A DNA stretch of 64,000 nucleotides, taken from an uncultured Bacteroidia bacterium. GTDB taxonomy: Bacteria; Bacteroidota; Bacteroidia; Bacteroidales; UBA932. Each line of letters begins with the position of its first letter. The first letter of the stretch is position 1. The translations under genes were made by a program, and so were the position numbers. Shown here piece after piece: positions 1 through 8,050 of this stretch. The DNA is taken from contig CACZXH010000002.1 of NCBI GenBank assembly GCA_902785065.1, forward strand, positions 124,001 through 188,000, written 5' to 3'. Under the pieces are notes generated by a model. It was not told the DNA's origin. It saw only the letters and a list, made by a program, of their open reading frames with translations, and did not search any database.

Positions 1-792
1 GATCTTGTCGTGGCTGTAGTTCGGGACCGCATTGATGGCGTCCTGGACCTTCATGTAGTCGCCGTGACCGGTCTGGTCCACGACGATGTCGTACCGCACG
101 AGATGTTCGCCGATAGCGGGAACTTGCGCCTTGAGGGCGTCGCAGACGATTTCCGTCACCTTGCGCGCGCCGCTCGCAACCGTATGGGTGTTGTCATCCT
201 TGCCGGTAGAAATCATGAAATAGGCCTTGGAGGCCTCGTCGCCGATGCTTTCTATCCAGTCCAGGGTAGGCGTGGTGATGTCCAGCAGTGTCACGCCCAT
301 CTCCTCGGCCACCTGCTTCATGGCGGCGGGATAGTCGGTATGGCAGTTGCGGTCCAGCTTGCCGTTCTTGAACCAGCGGCGGGCCACCGGGGTCAGGAGG
401 ATCGGCGTCGCACCTTTCTCGCGGGCGCCGCGGATGAAGGTCCGCAGGTTCTCCTGATAGGCGCCGAAGGCCGGCGCATAGCGCCCGGGATCGTCGGCCT
501 TGGAATCATTGTGGCCGAACTGGATAAACACGTAATCACCGGGCTGGAGGGCGTACTCGACCATGTCCCAGAGGCCCTTATCGATAAAGCTCTTCGTGCT
601 GCGGCCGTTCTGCGCATAGTTGATAACCCGGAAAGTGTCATCCACGAAGTTCGGGAACACCATGCCCCAACCGCGCTCGAGCTTGCCGTCGGAGAGGTCT
701 TTCTCCGCCATCGTGGAATCGCCCATCAGGTGGATGGTCGTGAAGGAGCTGGCGACGAGCCAGACAGCGACGAGATAGAGGATCCTTTTCAT
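1..792 (-). CDS. GDSL/CE12-type acetylesterase fused to CE8 pectin methylesterase (3' end outside window)
   Basis: Secreted bifunctional pectin esterase, 264 residues visible. After a short hydrophobic leader (residues 1-16) comes an SGNH/GDSL hydrolase domain: nucleophile block GDS at 24-26, GHND at 93-96, and the late DNTH block at 200-203 carrying the catalytic His. This layout is that of rhamnogalacturonan acetylesterases (family CE12). From about residue 233 a second domain starts with YDIVVDQTGHGDY and VQDAINAVP, which is the N-terminus of CE8 pectin methylesterases; the rest runs off the left edge. Its ATG overlaps the stop of the GH28 gene by 4 bases (ATGA), so the two are co-transcribed from the promoter near 2290. 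Inferred role: removing acetyl and methyl esters so that GH28 can cut the galacturonan. The fold calls are confident; exact substrate is inferred. Confidence 0.9.
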   Translation of the reverse strand, partial: MKRILYLVAVWLVASSFTTIHLMGDSTMAEKDLSDGKLERGWGMVFPNFVDDTFRVINYAQNGRSTKSFIDKGLWDMVEYALQPGDYVFIQFGHNDSKADDPGRYAPAFGAYQENLRTFIRGAREKGATPILLTPVARRWFKNGKLDRNCHTDYPAAMKQVAEEMGVTLLDITTPTLDWIESIGDEASKAYFMISTGKDDNTHTVASGARKVTEIVCDALKAQVPAIGEHLVRYDIVVDQTGHGDYMKVQDAINAVPNYSHDKI

Positions 793-2252
793 AACTGGGT
801 ACCGTTGACGATGACGTTCTCGAAGTTGACGTTCTCGTAATAATGGGTTTCCACGCCCTTGTCGGCCGTGAAGTTGCTGTTGCGGATGGTCAGGTTGCGG
901 ACGGGCATCTCCGGAAGGCCGTTCACGAACACCGCCTGCTCCGCGCCCGCGCACGTGAGATCGGAGAAGTAGAAGTCGCGGAACTCCGGCGTGGTCTCGT
1001 CGACCGGCTGGATATCGCTTTCGCCGTCCTTGGACATCTCAGAAGCGGAGACGCCCATATAGTACAGGTTGAAGATGACGCCGTAGGTGACGATGTCCTT
1101 CATGTAGATGTGGTCGCACCAGATGTCCTTCACCACGCCGCCGCGGCCGCGGGCGCTCTTGAAGCGAAGGCCCACGTCCGTGCCGATGAAACGGCAGTTG
1201 GACACGCGGATGTTCTCCACGCCGCCGGACATCTCGCTGCCCACCACGAAACCGCCGTGGCCGTGGTAGACGGTACAGTCGTCGATGATGAGGTTGCGGC
1301 ACTTCTTCCCGTGCCGGCGGCCATCGGCGTCCTTGCCGGACTTGATGCAGATGGCGTCGTCGCCCACGTCGAAGGAGGAGCCGGAGAGGATCACGTTCTC
1401 GCAGGCGTCGATGTCGATGCCGTCGCCGTTGGTGGAATAATGCGGGTTCCGGACGATGATGTCCTGGATCACGACGTCCTTGCAGTACAGCGGATGGAGG
1501 TTCCAGCACGGGGAATTCTGGAAGGTGCAGTCCTTGAGCAGGACGCGCTCGCAGTTGCGGAAGGACAGCAGCACGGGACGGAGGAAGGTCTTGATTTCCT
1601 GCTCGTCCAGGGAAGGATCCTGGTAATTGAGCGAGCCCGCGGTGGCGCGCGCCTTGGCGTAACCCTCGTCCGGGAACCAGGTCTTTCCGTCCTCCGGAAT
1701 GTAACCGCCGCGCTTGAGGATCGCGTTCCACTGGTCGTCGGAGACCTTGCGGCGCTTGACCTCGCGCCAGTATTCTCCGCTGCCGTCGAAGATGCCGCCG
1801 CCGGTGATGGCGATGTCATGCGCGCCGGTGGCGTTGAGCGGAGACACGCAGCGGCGCACGTCCAGTCCCTCGAAGTTCGTGTCGATGATGGGGTACAGAT
1901 CCTGGTTGGGATCGAAGACGACGATGGCGTCCTTGTCCACGTACAGTTCGATATGGTCCTTCAGTTCGATCGGGCCGGTGCGCCAGATTCCGGCGGGAAC
2001 GACAAGGCGTCCCCCACCCTGCTGCGAGAGCTTGGCGATCGCGGCCGCGAACGCGTCCGTGTTCATCGCCACGCCGTCGCCGACGCCGCCGAAGTCCGTC
2101 AGCACGACGGAACGGTTGGGGATGGACGGCAGTTCCACCCGGGGCATATCGAAGGGAAGTCCCTCATACAGAGCGGCAAATTCGTCTTTCTGGGCGCCTT
2201 GGCAGGCCACGGCCAGGGCAAGGATCGGCAGGAGGAAGAAGCGTGCTTTCAT
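789..2252 (-). CDS. GH28 polygalacturonase-type lipoprotein
   Basis: Glycoside hydrolase family 28, 487 aa, expected to hydrolyse alpha-1,4-galacturonosyl or rhamnogalacturonan linkages. The N-terminus has a lipoprotein signal peptide with lipobox LAVAC (Cys17), so it is membrane-anchored. The body is a right-handed beta-helix protein with the GH28 catalytic blocks in order: NGD at 275-277, GDD at 297-299 (general acid/base aspartates), GHG near 330, and RFK near 366 (the RIK-type substrate-binding block). A loop of about 60 residues (roughly 165-225) separates the N-terminal fold from the core. It is the first gene of a two-gene operon with the GDSL-CE8 fusion and diverges from the LacI-type gene at 2445. 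Endo or exo mode cannot be decided from the sequence. Confidence 0.93.
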   Translation of the reverse strand: MKARFFLLPILALAVACQGAQKDEFAALYEGLPFDMPRVELPSIPNRSVVLTDFGGVGDGVAMNTDAFAAAIAKLSQQGGGRLVVPAGIWRTGPIELKDHIELYVDKDAIVVFDPNQDLYPIIDTNFEGLDVRRCVSPLNATGAHDIAITGGGIFDGSGEYWREVKRRKVSDDQWNAILKRGGYIPEDGKTWFPDEGYAKARATAGSLNYQDPSLDEQEIKTFLRPVLLSFRNCERVLLKDCTFQNSPCWNLHPLYCKDVVIQDIIVRNPHYSTNGDGIDIDACENVILSGSSFDVGDDAICIKSGKDADGRRHGKKCRNLIIDDCTVYHGHGGFVVGSEMSGGVENIRVSNCRFIGTDVGLRFKSARGRGGVVKDIWCDHIYMKDIVTYGVIFNLYYMGVSASEMSKDGESDIQPVDETTPEFRDFYFSDLTCAGAEQAVFVNGLPEMPVRNLTIRNSNFTADKGVETHYYENVNFENVIVNGTQL

Positions 2253-2285
2253 CTGTGGTTACGTGCGGTTACTTTTCAACGACTA

Positions 2286-2293
2286 CAAATATA
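2286..2293 (-). promoter_or_regulatory. -7 promoter element for the GH28 operon
   Basis: Read on the minus strand this is TATATTTG, a perfect match to the Bacteroidota -7 consensus TAnnTTTG. The predicted start of transcription lies near 2279, giving a leader of about 27 bases before the GH28 ATG. No TTG is present 19-21 bases upstream; that region is instead occupied by the palindrome at 2308-2331, which fits a regulated promoter. Confidence 0.75.
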
Positions 2294-2307
2294 AGAAGTA
2301 TTTTCGA

Positions 2308-2331
2308 ATTTCCGTGCACGGTAACGGAAAT
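2308..2331. promoter_or_regulatory. Palindromic candidate operator, copy 1, at the GH28 promoter
   Basis: Inverted repeat with arms ATTTCCGT and ACGGAAAT around an 8-base centre. It contains the 9-mer CCGTGCACG (2312-2320), which recurs at 2375-2383. It sits over the -33 region of the GH28 promoter. A LacI-family repressor bound here would block the GH28/GDSL-CE8 operon. Binding is inferred from position and symmetry only. Confidence 0.5.
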
Positions 2332-2374
2332 ATTTTTCAACATCTTATGTTAATAACGCCAGAGGCCTCCGTGC

Positions 2375-2383
2375 CCGTGCACG
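2375..2383. promoter_or_regulatory. Palindromic candidate operator, copy 2, upstream of the LacI-type gene
   Basis: Second exact copy of CCGTGCACG (core CGTGCACG is its own reverse complement). It lies 63 bp from copy 1 and about 17 bp upstream of the -33 element of the LacI-type gene. Two identical palindromes in one divergent promoter region suggest a shared operator pair. Confidence 0.45.
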
Positions 2384-2399
2384 ATTTTTCCGTTTTTTC

Positions 2400-2430
2400 T
2401 TGCAAAGTCCCTTTTTTATTCGCAGATTTG
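2400..2430 (+). promoter_or_regulatory. Promoter of the LacI-type regulator at 2445
   Basis: TTG at 2400-2402, a 20-base spacer, and CAGATTTG at 2423-2430, one mismatch from TAnnTTTG. The predicted start is near 2437, which leaves a leader of only about 8 bases before the ATG at 2445 and supports that start over an in-frame ATG at 2400. Confidence 0.65.
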
Positions 2431-2444
2431 CAACCGGAAACCAC

Positions 2445-3497
2445 ATGGCACAGAACGAAAAGATCACCATCAACGACATCGCCCGTCGGACCGGCCTCTC
2501 CAAAGGCACGGTGGACCGCGTACTGCATAACCGGGGCGAAGTCTCGCGCAAGAGCTACGAGCGCGTAATGGAGGTGATCCGGGAACTGGGCTATGAACCC
2601 AACGTGTACGCTTCCCTACTCGCGAAGGGCAAGAAACACCTCGTGGCCGTCCTCATTCCCGCCAGCGAGCCGGGCTCCTTCTGGGAGCTGGCCGCCTCCG
2701 GCATCGGCCGGGGCGTCGATCCGGTGACCGCCGCCGGCGTGGAAGCCGTTTCCTTCCCCTACGACCAGTACGACATCGAATCGTTCCGCGCCGCCTGCGC
2801 CGAAGTGCTCGCGGCCGAGCCTTCGGGCGTCGTCCTCGCCCCCATCTTCCAGGGCGAGACGGAGGCTTTCACCGGGAAACTGTCCGACAGCGTTATCCCC
2901 TACTGCTTCATCGACTCAAGGCCCGACTCGAACGGCTACCTGGCGTATTTCGGCATGCCGCTGTACAAGAGCGGCTACCTGTGCGCGGACCAGCTCACGC
3001 GCGGGCAGAACATCCGCGGCGCCCTGATCGTCCGGATCCGCCGCGACCGCTACCAGCAGTCGGACCCCACCGTGAACCGCCGCGCCGGCTTCCTGGACTA
3101 TATGCTGGAGAACGCCCCCGACTGCAAGATCGACAACGTGTTTGTGGACCCGAACGACCCGGAAGGCATCTACAGTACCCTGGACGGGTATTTTGCGGAA
3201 CATCCTCAGGTGCGGCACATCGTGATGTTCAACTCCCGCATCCATCTCCTGGTCCCGTGGCTCGCCGCCCATCCGAACCCGGAGCGCCGCGTGGTGGGAT
3301 TCGACAACCTGAAAGCGAACATGGATGCCCTGCGGGACGGCACCGTCTCGGTCCTCATCGGCCAGCGTCCCGACGAGCAGGTCCGCCTCGCCATCGAGGC
3401 CCTCGCGGAGCACGCCCTCCTGGGCAAGGCTCCCGCGCGAAAGGACCACTTCATGCACATGGACATCCTCACGCGCTACAACGTGGAGGATTACTAG
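2445..3497 (+). CDS. LacI-family transcriptional regulator
   Basis: DNA-binding regulator, 350 aa. Residues 7-55 form a LacI-type helix-turn-helix (ITINDIARRTGLSKGTVDRV) with hinge region; the recognition helix reads GTVDRVLHN rather than the more usual TVSRAL. Residues about 60-345 are a periplasmic-binding-protein-like effector domain. I chose the ATG at 2445 (MAQNEKIT) because the domain begins immediately after it and the promoter ends at 2430; an in-frame ATG at 2400 would lie inside the promoter. It diverges from the GH28 operon and probably regulates it through the CGTGCACG sites. The effector is likely a pectin-derived sugar, by context only. Its TAG stop overlaps the convergent TAG of the GH43-CE15 gene (CTAG at 3494-3497), so there is no room for a terminator between them. 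Confidence 0.9.
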   Translation: MAQNEKITINDIARRTGLSKGTVDRVLHNRGEVSRKSYERVMEVIRELGYEPNVYASLLAKGKKHLVAVLIPASEPGSFWELAASGIGRGVDPVTAAGVEAVSFPYDQYDIESFRAACAEVLAAEPSGVVLAPIFQGETEAFTGKLSDSVIPYCFIDSRPDSNGYLAYFGMPLYKSGYLCADQLTRGQNIRGALIVRIRRDRYQQSDPTVNRRAGFLDYMLENAPDCKIDNVFVDPNDPEGIYSTLDGYFAEHPQVRHIVMFNSRIHLLVPWLAAHPNPERRVVGFDNLKANMDALRDGTVSVLIGQRPDEQVRLAIEALAEHALLGKAPARKDHFMHMDILTRYNVEDY

Positions 3498-6337
3498 AGA
3501 TTCTTGTCCGCGAAATCCAGATACTGCAGCCAGTCGTACCGGAGAATTTCGTGACGGCCGTTCCGGATGTGATAGCCGTTGCGGCCCTTGACGACAGGCT
3601 GCTCCACGGCCGGCCATTCTGAAGGCGCAAATCCCTCATACCCATACAGTTGATAGACCGGGGCGGCATTCGCCAGGCCCAGGAACTCGCCGTGCGGGTC
3701 GGACCAGCGGTCCTCGCTGCCGCTTTCCACATAGAGAGGGCGCGGCGCGATGAGGGCCAGGAGCTCGTGCTGGTCGAAAGGCAGCATGGACTCGTTGTCC
3801 CCATACTTGTGGAAATTCTCGCAGAACCAGTACGGGAAATGCGTGTTGATGCGGCGGACGGTTTCGCCGAAGCGGCGACGGGACAGGGCCGCTCCCCCGC
3901 AACCGGATGCATTGGAGACGACCATCGCGAAGCGGGTGTCACGGGCGCCGGCCCAGACCGCCGCCTTGCCCATCCGGGAATGGCCGAAGACCGCCACGCG
4001 GGCGGCGTCGACATCGGCGTCCGTCTCCAGATAGTCCAGGGCGCGGGACAGGCCCCAGCCCCAGGCGGCGAGGGCGCCCCAGGTGTAACCGTCATAGTAC
4101 GAGCGGATTCCGGGGTATCCGTCCGCATCGGGGACGACATCCTCGCAGCAGAAGGTCGCCACAGCATAGCCCCGTTCCAGGATCTCCCGGAGCGGCCAGC
4201 GCTGCTGCTGGGAGCCGCGCGGCGTCAGGACATAATCCTTCCGGTACCGGACCGAATCCGGCAGGAAGATGCCGGGGTCCTTGTAAATGGTATGGTTTCC
4301 AAAGAAATTGACGCCCATAAAGGCCGGCGCCGGGCCTTTCCGACGATTCGGAATGTAGAGCAGAAGGTCTTCGTAGGCCGATTCTTCGTTATCGAAGAAG
4401 ATCCGCACCTGCCGCCGGGTAGCCAAGCCGTCCAAGGCGGCAGGGTCGTTGTCGCGCACCTGGAAATGCAGGCCCGCCGGTTTGCCCGGAACGCTGCCGT
4501 ACATCTCTTCCTCGAACAGTTTCACGAGTTCGGGACGGCGCTTCTTTTCCCAGTCTTTCACGGTACGCGTTCCTGCGAGCAGGTCCGGAAGCTCGTAAGC
4601 CGGCACCTTCTCCTCATCATAGAGGAACCCTTCCAGCGGGTCGAAGGCCGGCTTCACGACGAGGTCCGTCACGTCCACCCAGCCGGAATCGTTCTTGGTC
4701 GCGAACCGGTTGCACCAGAAGCCGAACTTCGCGCCCACCCATAGCTCGGGCTGGGCACTGAAAGTCCCTTCTACCCGCGTAAAACGCTTACCATCGAGAC
4801 TGTAGCTGAACCGGCAAACAGCATCGGGGACATTCCCTTCCACCGCCTTCGCCCGGACGTCCAGTGCCACCCAGACAACCGCTTCCGGCACATCGGGATA
4901 GTTGACCAACGGGACATTCTTCGACTCCCGGTCATGCGGCAGCGGCTCGTACCGATACGGCAGCACCGCCAGCTCGCGGACCGTCTCGATCGCGCCCTCA
5001 TTGGCCTTCAGGCATTCGACATAGTCCAGGACGGCGCCCTTCCCGGTATCGGTGAGGCGCAGGCCGGCGTAATCGTTCCCCATCACGGCGAAACCGGCCT
5101 GCTCGCCCCGCTCCTTGAGCTGCGGGTTCGGCCGGAAAGCGAGCTTCGCCCGGACGGTGAACCGCTCGGCCGGGAACTTCTGCGCCAGGAAATTCGGGCA
5201 GTCCCAGAGGCTCTTGTACGGCCAGGTCTGCTGCACCGAATACAGCCGTACACCGTTCTGCAACGCATAATGCCAATACGGCGACGGAATCGCCGGATAC
5301 TGCCATTCCAGGCCGATGCCGTAAGGTTTATAACCCTCCTTGTCATTTCGAGCGGAGGCGGAGCCGGAGTCGAGAAATCTATAGTCGCCCACCGGCTGCC
5401 CCACACCGTCCCCGTCGGGATCCACGCCGATGAGCGGCCAGCCATCGGCTTGCCAGGTCATCGGCTGGAGGTGCAGGATGCGCCCGTAAGCGCCATTGTC
5501 CTGGAAATGGAGGAACCAGTCCTCCCCTTCCGGGGTATCCACCCAGGCCCCTTGATGCGGACCGTTGATGGTGCCCGGCGCCCAGGCCATCACGATGCGC
5601 TCCTCGTAAGGGCCGAACGGGTTGTCGGCCCGCAGGACCGTCTGCCAGCCCGTGGCCACGCCGCCGGCCGGCGAGAAGATGTAATACTTCCCGTCCCGCT
5701 TGTAGAACTTCGTCCCTTCGATGGTCGGCTGGCTCAGATGCCCGTCATACACGATGCGGGAAGGGCCAAGCAGGCGCGTCCCGTCCGGCGCCATCGGCGC
5801 GACGAACAGAATGCTCTTGTTCCCCGCCCGGGAACCCGCGCAACCGTGTGACAGATAAGCCTTTCCATCCTCGTCCCAGAAGGGGCAAGGGTCAATGAAC
5901 CCCTTCTCCCGGACCACCCACACGGGCGGCTCCCATGGACCCGCAGGATCCTGCGTCCGAACCATGAAGATGCCCCGGTCCGGGTCGCCCACATAGATAT
6001 AGTACCAGCCTTCGTGATACCGGATGGCCGGCGCCCACACGGCCTTGCCGTGGTGCACCACCGTCCGGAAATCGTTCTCCGGACCTTCCCAGCCGGCGCC
6101 GGGGTACTCCGTCAGCGCCGCGCCCGTGAGCTCCCAGTGCACCAGGTCCCGTGAATGCAGGATGGGCAGGCCCGGGAAGCAGTTGAACGACGACGCCGTC
6201 ATCCAATAGTCCTCCCCCACCCGGCACACGTCCGGATCGGAATAATCGGCATGCACGACTGGATTCTGGTACCGGAACTGGGCAAAAAGGCCGCCGCTTA
6301 CGAGCACGGCGGCCAGGAGAGAGAGGATTCGTTTCAT
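3494..6337 (-). CDS. GH43 glycosidase fused to CE15-type glucuronoyl esterase
   Basis: Exported two-enzyme fusion, 947 aa, signal peptide about 1-20. Residues 20-318 form a GH43 five-bladed propeller with base Asp34 (SDPDV), the pKa-modulating Asp in GFIDPCPFWDEDG, and the acid Glu in TIEGTKFYKRDGKYYIF; residues about 338-560 are a beta-sandwich like the C-terminal domain of xylosidase-type GH43 enzymes. From about 585 a serine esterase follows with GHSRMGK (nucleophile Ser787), the ISNASGCGG-like block, ESGSEDRW and a late catalytic His in RHEIL, matching the CE15 glucuronoyl esterase family (bacterial members are often labelled acetylxylan esterase). Last gene of the operon starting at 9052; 2 bases after eda. 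Odd feature: codons about 319-333 are a copy of an interspersed DNA repeat, placed exactly in the linker between GH43 domains. Substrate is uncertain: arabinose/xylose side chains and uronate esters are plausible. Confidence 0.88.
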   Translation of the reverse strand: MKRILSLLAAVLVSGGLFAQFRYQNPVVHADYSDPDVCRVGEDYWMTASSFNCFPGLPILHSRDLVHWELTGAALTEYPGAGWEGPENDFRTVVHHGKAVWAPAIRYHEGWYYIYVGDPDRGIFMVRTQDPAGPWEPPVWVVREKGFIDPCPFWDEDGKAYLSHGCAGSRAGNKSILFVAPMAPDGTRLLGPSRIVYDGHLSQPTIEGTKFYKRDGKYYIFSPAGGVATGWQTVLRADNPFGPYEERIVMAWAPGTINGPHQGAWVDTPEGEDWFLHFQDNGAYGRILHLQPMTWQADGWPLIGVDPDGDGVGQPVGDYRFLDSGSASARNDKEGYKPYGIGLEWQYPAIPSPYWHYALQNGVRLYSVQQTWPYKSLWDCPNFLAQKFPAERFTVRAKLAFRPNPQLKERGEQAGFAVMGNDYAGLRLTDTGKGAVLDYVECLKANEGAIETVRELAVLPYRYEPLPHDRESKNVPLVNYPDVPEAVVWVALDVRAKAVEGNVPDAVCRFSYSLDGKRFTRVEGTFSAQPELWVGAKFGFWCNRFATKNDSGWVDVTDLVVKPAFDPLEGFLYDEEKVPAYELPDLLAGTRTVKDWEKKRRPELVKLFEEEMYGSVPGKPAGLHFQVRDNDPAALDGLATRRQVRIFFDNEESAYEDLLLYIPNRRKGPAPAFMGVNFFGNHTIYKDPGIFLPDSVRYRKDYVLTPRGSQQQRWPLREILERGYAVATFCCEDVVPDADGYPGIRSYYDGYTWGALAAWGWGLSRALDYLETDADVDAARVAVFGHSRMGKAAVWAGARDTRFAMVVSNASGCGGAALSRRRFGETVRRINTHFPYWFCENFHKYGDNESMLPFDQHELLALIAPRPLYVESGSEDRWSDPHGEFLGLANAAPVYQLYGYEGFAPSEWPAVEQPVVKGRNGYHIRNGRHEILRYDWLQYLDFADKNL
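5341..5380. repeat. Interspersed repeat inside the GH43-CE15 coding sequence
   Basis: The plus strand begins TGTCATTTCGAGCGGAGGCG and ends GTCGAGAAATCT, the same class as the pair at 9111-9189 (TGTCATTCTGAGCGAAGCGA...GAATCT). Here it is read in frame on the minus strand as LDSGSASARNDK. Such TGTCAT...GAATCT elements are common intergenic repeats in several Bacteroidota genomes; finding one as codons is unusual. Confidence 0.75.
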
Positions 6338-6339
6338 AG

Positions 6340-7002
6340 TTAGGCCTTAAACCAGGTCAGGCACTTCGCGCAGAGGGCGGAGACGGAGGCCCAGTCGCCG
6401 GCCTTGAGGACTTCCTTCGGGAAGAGCTTGGAGCCCATCCCCACGGCGGTGACGCCGGACTTGGACCAGGCCGTCAGGTTCTCCTCGGTGGGTTCCACCG
6501 CGCCGGTGCACATGATCATCGCCCACGGCAGCGGGCCGAGGACGTTCTTCACGAACGCAGGACCGCCCACGGTGCCGGCCGGGAACACCTTCACCAGGTC
6601 GCAGCCCAGCTCCATCGCATGGACAATCTCGGTCACAGTACCGCAGCCGGGGCTGTACGGCACGCCGCGGCGGTTGCACAGCGGCGCCACCTCGTCCACC
6701 AGGCACGGCGACACGAGGAAGTCCGCACCGAGCTGCAAGTACAACGCAGCCGTCGGCGCATCCAGGATCGTCCCGGCGCCGAACGCCATCTCCGGGCACT
6801 CGGCCCGTACGAAGGAAATCACCTCCTTGAACACCCGATGGGCACCGTCGCCCCGGTTCGTGAACTCGAACGCGCGGATCCCGCCGTCATAGCAAGCCTT
6901 GACCACCTTCTTCGTGAGTTCCACATCCGCATTGTAAAACACAGGCACGATCCCGGTGCCCTTGATGATACCGACAGTATCGAATTTCTTGAATTTTGCC
7001 AT
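6340..7002 (-). CDS. eda: KDPG/KHG aldolase
   Basis: 2-keto-3-deoxy-6-phosphogluconate aldolase, 220 aa (usual length about 210), cytosolic. It splits KDPG into pyruvate and glyceraldehyde 3-phosphate by a class I Schiff-base mechanism. Visible landmarks are Glu46 in AFEFTNRG (general acid/base), FGAGTI around 74-79, the SPGCGT block at 117-122 and the Schiff-base Lys138 in LVKVFPA. It follows kdgK by 9 bases and precedes the GH43-CE15 gene by 2, so kinase and aldolase are made together: the last two steps of uronate catabolism. Confidence 0.95.
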   Translation of the reverse strand: MAKFKKFDTVGIIKGTGIVPVFYNADVELTKKVVKACYDGGIRAFEFTNRGDGAHRVFKEVISFVRAECPEMAFGAGTILDAPTAALYLQLGADFLVSPCLVDEVAPLCNRRGVPYSPGCGTVTEIVHAMELGCDLVKVFPAGTVGGPAFVKNVLGPLPWAMIMCTGAVEPTEENLTAWSKSGVTAVGMGSKLFPKEVLKAGDWASVSALCAKCLTWFKA

Positions 7003-7011
7003 AGTTCAAAT

Positions 7012-8049
7012 TTATCTGCTGACCCGGCCGGAACCGCCGCCGGCGATGAGACCTTCGACCTCGGCGACGGTGACGCGGTTGTAGTCGCCGATGATGGTGT
7101 GCTTGAGGCAGGAGGCCGCCGCCGCGAACTCGATGGCCTGCTGGTCCGTGTCGTAAGCCAGGAGACCGTACAGGAGACCGCCCATGAAGGAGTCGCCGCC
7201 GCCCACGCGGTCGACGATATGGGTGATGTCGTAGCGCTTGCTCTGCCAGAGGGTCTTGCCGTCATAGAGGACGCCGCCCCAGGTGTTGTGGTTCGCGTTG
7301 ATGGAGCCGCGGAGGGTTACCGCGACCTTCTTGCAGCGCGGGAAACGGTCCATGAGCTGGCGGCAGACGCTCTCGAAACGGGTCTGGTCGATCTCGCCGC
7401 CCGTCTTCTCCGCGTCAAAGCCCTCGGGCTTGATGCCGAACTCCTTCTCCGCGTCCTCCTCGTTGCCGAGGATGAGGTCGCAGCCTTCCACGAGGGCGGG
7501 CATGACCTCGGAAGCGGACTTGCCGTACTTCCACAGCTTCTTGCGGTAGTTGAGGTCGCAGGAGACCTTCACGCCCATCTCGTTGGCGACCTTGATCGCT
7601 TCCAGGCAGGCATCGGCCGCGCCCTGGCTCAGCGCCGGGGTGATGCCGGTCCAATGGAACCAGTCGGCCCCCTCGAGGACCTTGCGCCAGTCCACCATGC
7701 CGGGCTGGATTTCGGAAATGGCGGAATGGGCCCGGTCGTAAACGACTTTAGAACCGCGCGCGACGGCGCCGGTCTCCAGGTAATAGATGCCCACGCGGTC
7801 ACCGCCCCAGACGATGCCGTCGGTGCCGACACCGAAGCCGCGGAGCTCCGCGACGCACATGTCGGCGATGTCGTTCTTGGGAAGCCGGGTGACGAACTGG
7901 GTGTCGATGCCGTAATTGGCCAGGGAGACGGCCACGTTGGCCTCGCCGCCGCCGAAAGTGGCGTCGAACTGATGGGCCTGCGAGAAGCGCAGGTAACCGG
8001 GGGTGGAGAGGCGAAGCATCACTTCGCCGAAGGTAACTACTTTAGGCAT
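7012..8049 (-). CDS. kdgK: 2-keto-3-deoxygluconate kinase (PfkB family)
   Basis: Sugar kinase, 345 aa, phosphorylating 2-keto-3-deoxy-D-gluconate to KDPG. PfkB-family features: N-terminal GGGEANVAV (33-41, substrate-side glycine motif) and the C-terminal signature DRVGGGDSFMGG at 280-291 with catalytic base Asp286. The usual DTTGAGD is here DRVGGGD, a variant commonly seen in Bacteroidales KDG kinases. The gene starts 1 base after the LacI-type regulator's stop and is followed by eda. Sugar specificity is inferred mainly from this neighbourhood (eda, kduI, kduD); the family alone would allow a ribokinase- or fructokinase-like role. Confidence 0.9.
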   Translation of the reverse strand: MPKVVTFGEVMLRLSTPGYLRFSQAHQFDATFGGGEANVAVSLANYGIDTQFVTRLPKNDIADMCVAELRGFGVGTDGIVWGGDRVGIYYLETGAVARGSKVVYDRAHSAISEIQPGMVDWRKVLEGADWFHWTGITPALSQGAADACLEAIKVANEMGVKVSCDLNYRKKLWKYGKSASEVMPALVEGCDLILGNEEDAEKEFGIKPEGFDAEKTGGEIDQTRFESVCRQLMDRFPRCKKVAVTLRGSINANHNTWGGVLYDGKTLWQSKRYDITHIVDRVGGGDSFMGGLLYGLLAYDTDQQAIEFAAAASCLKHTIIGDYNRVTVAEVEGLIAGGGSGRVSR

Positions 8050-8050
8050 A

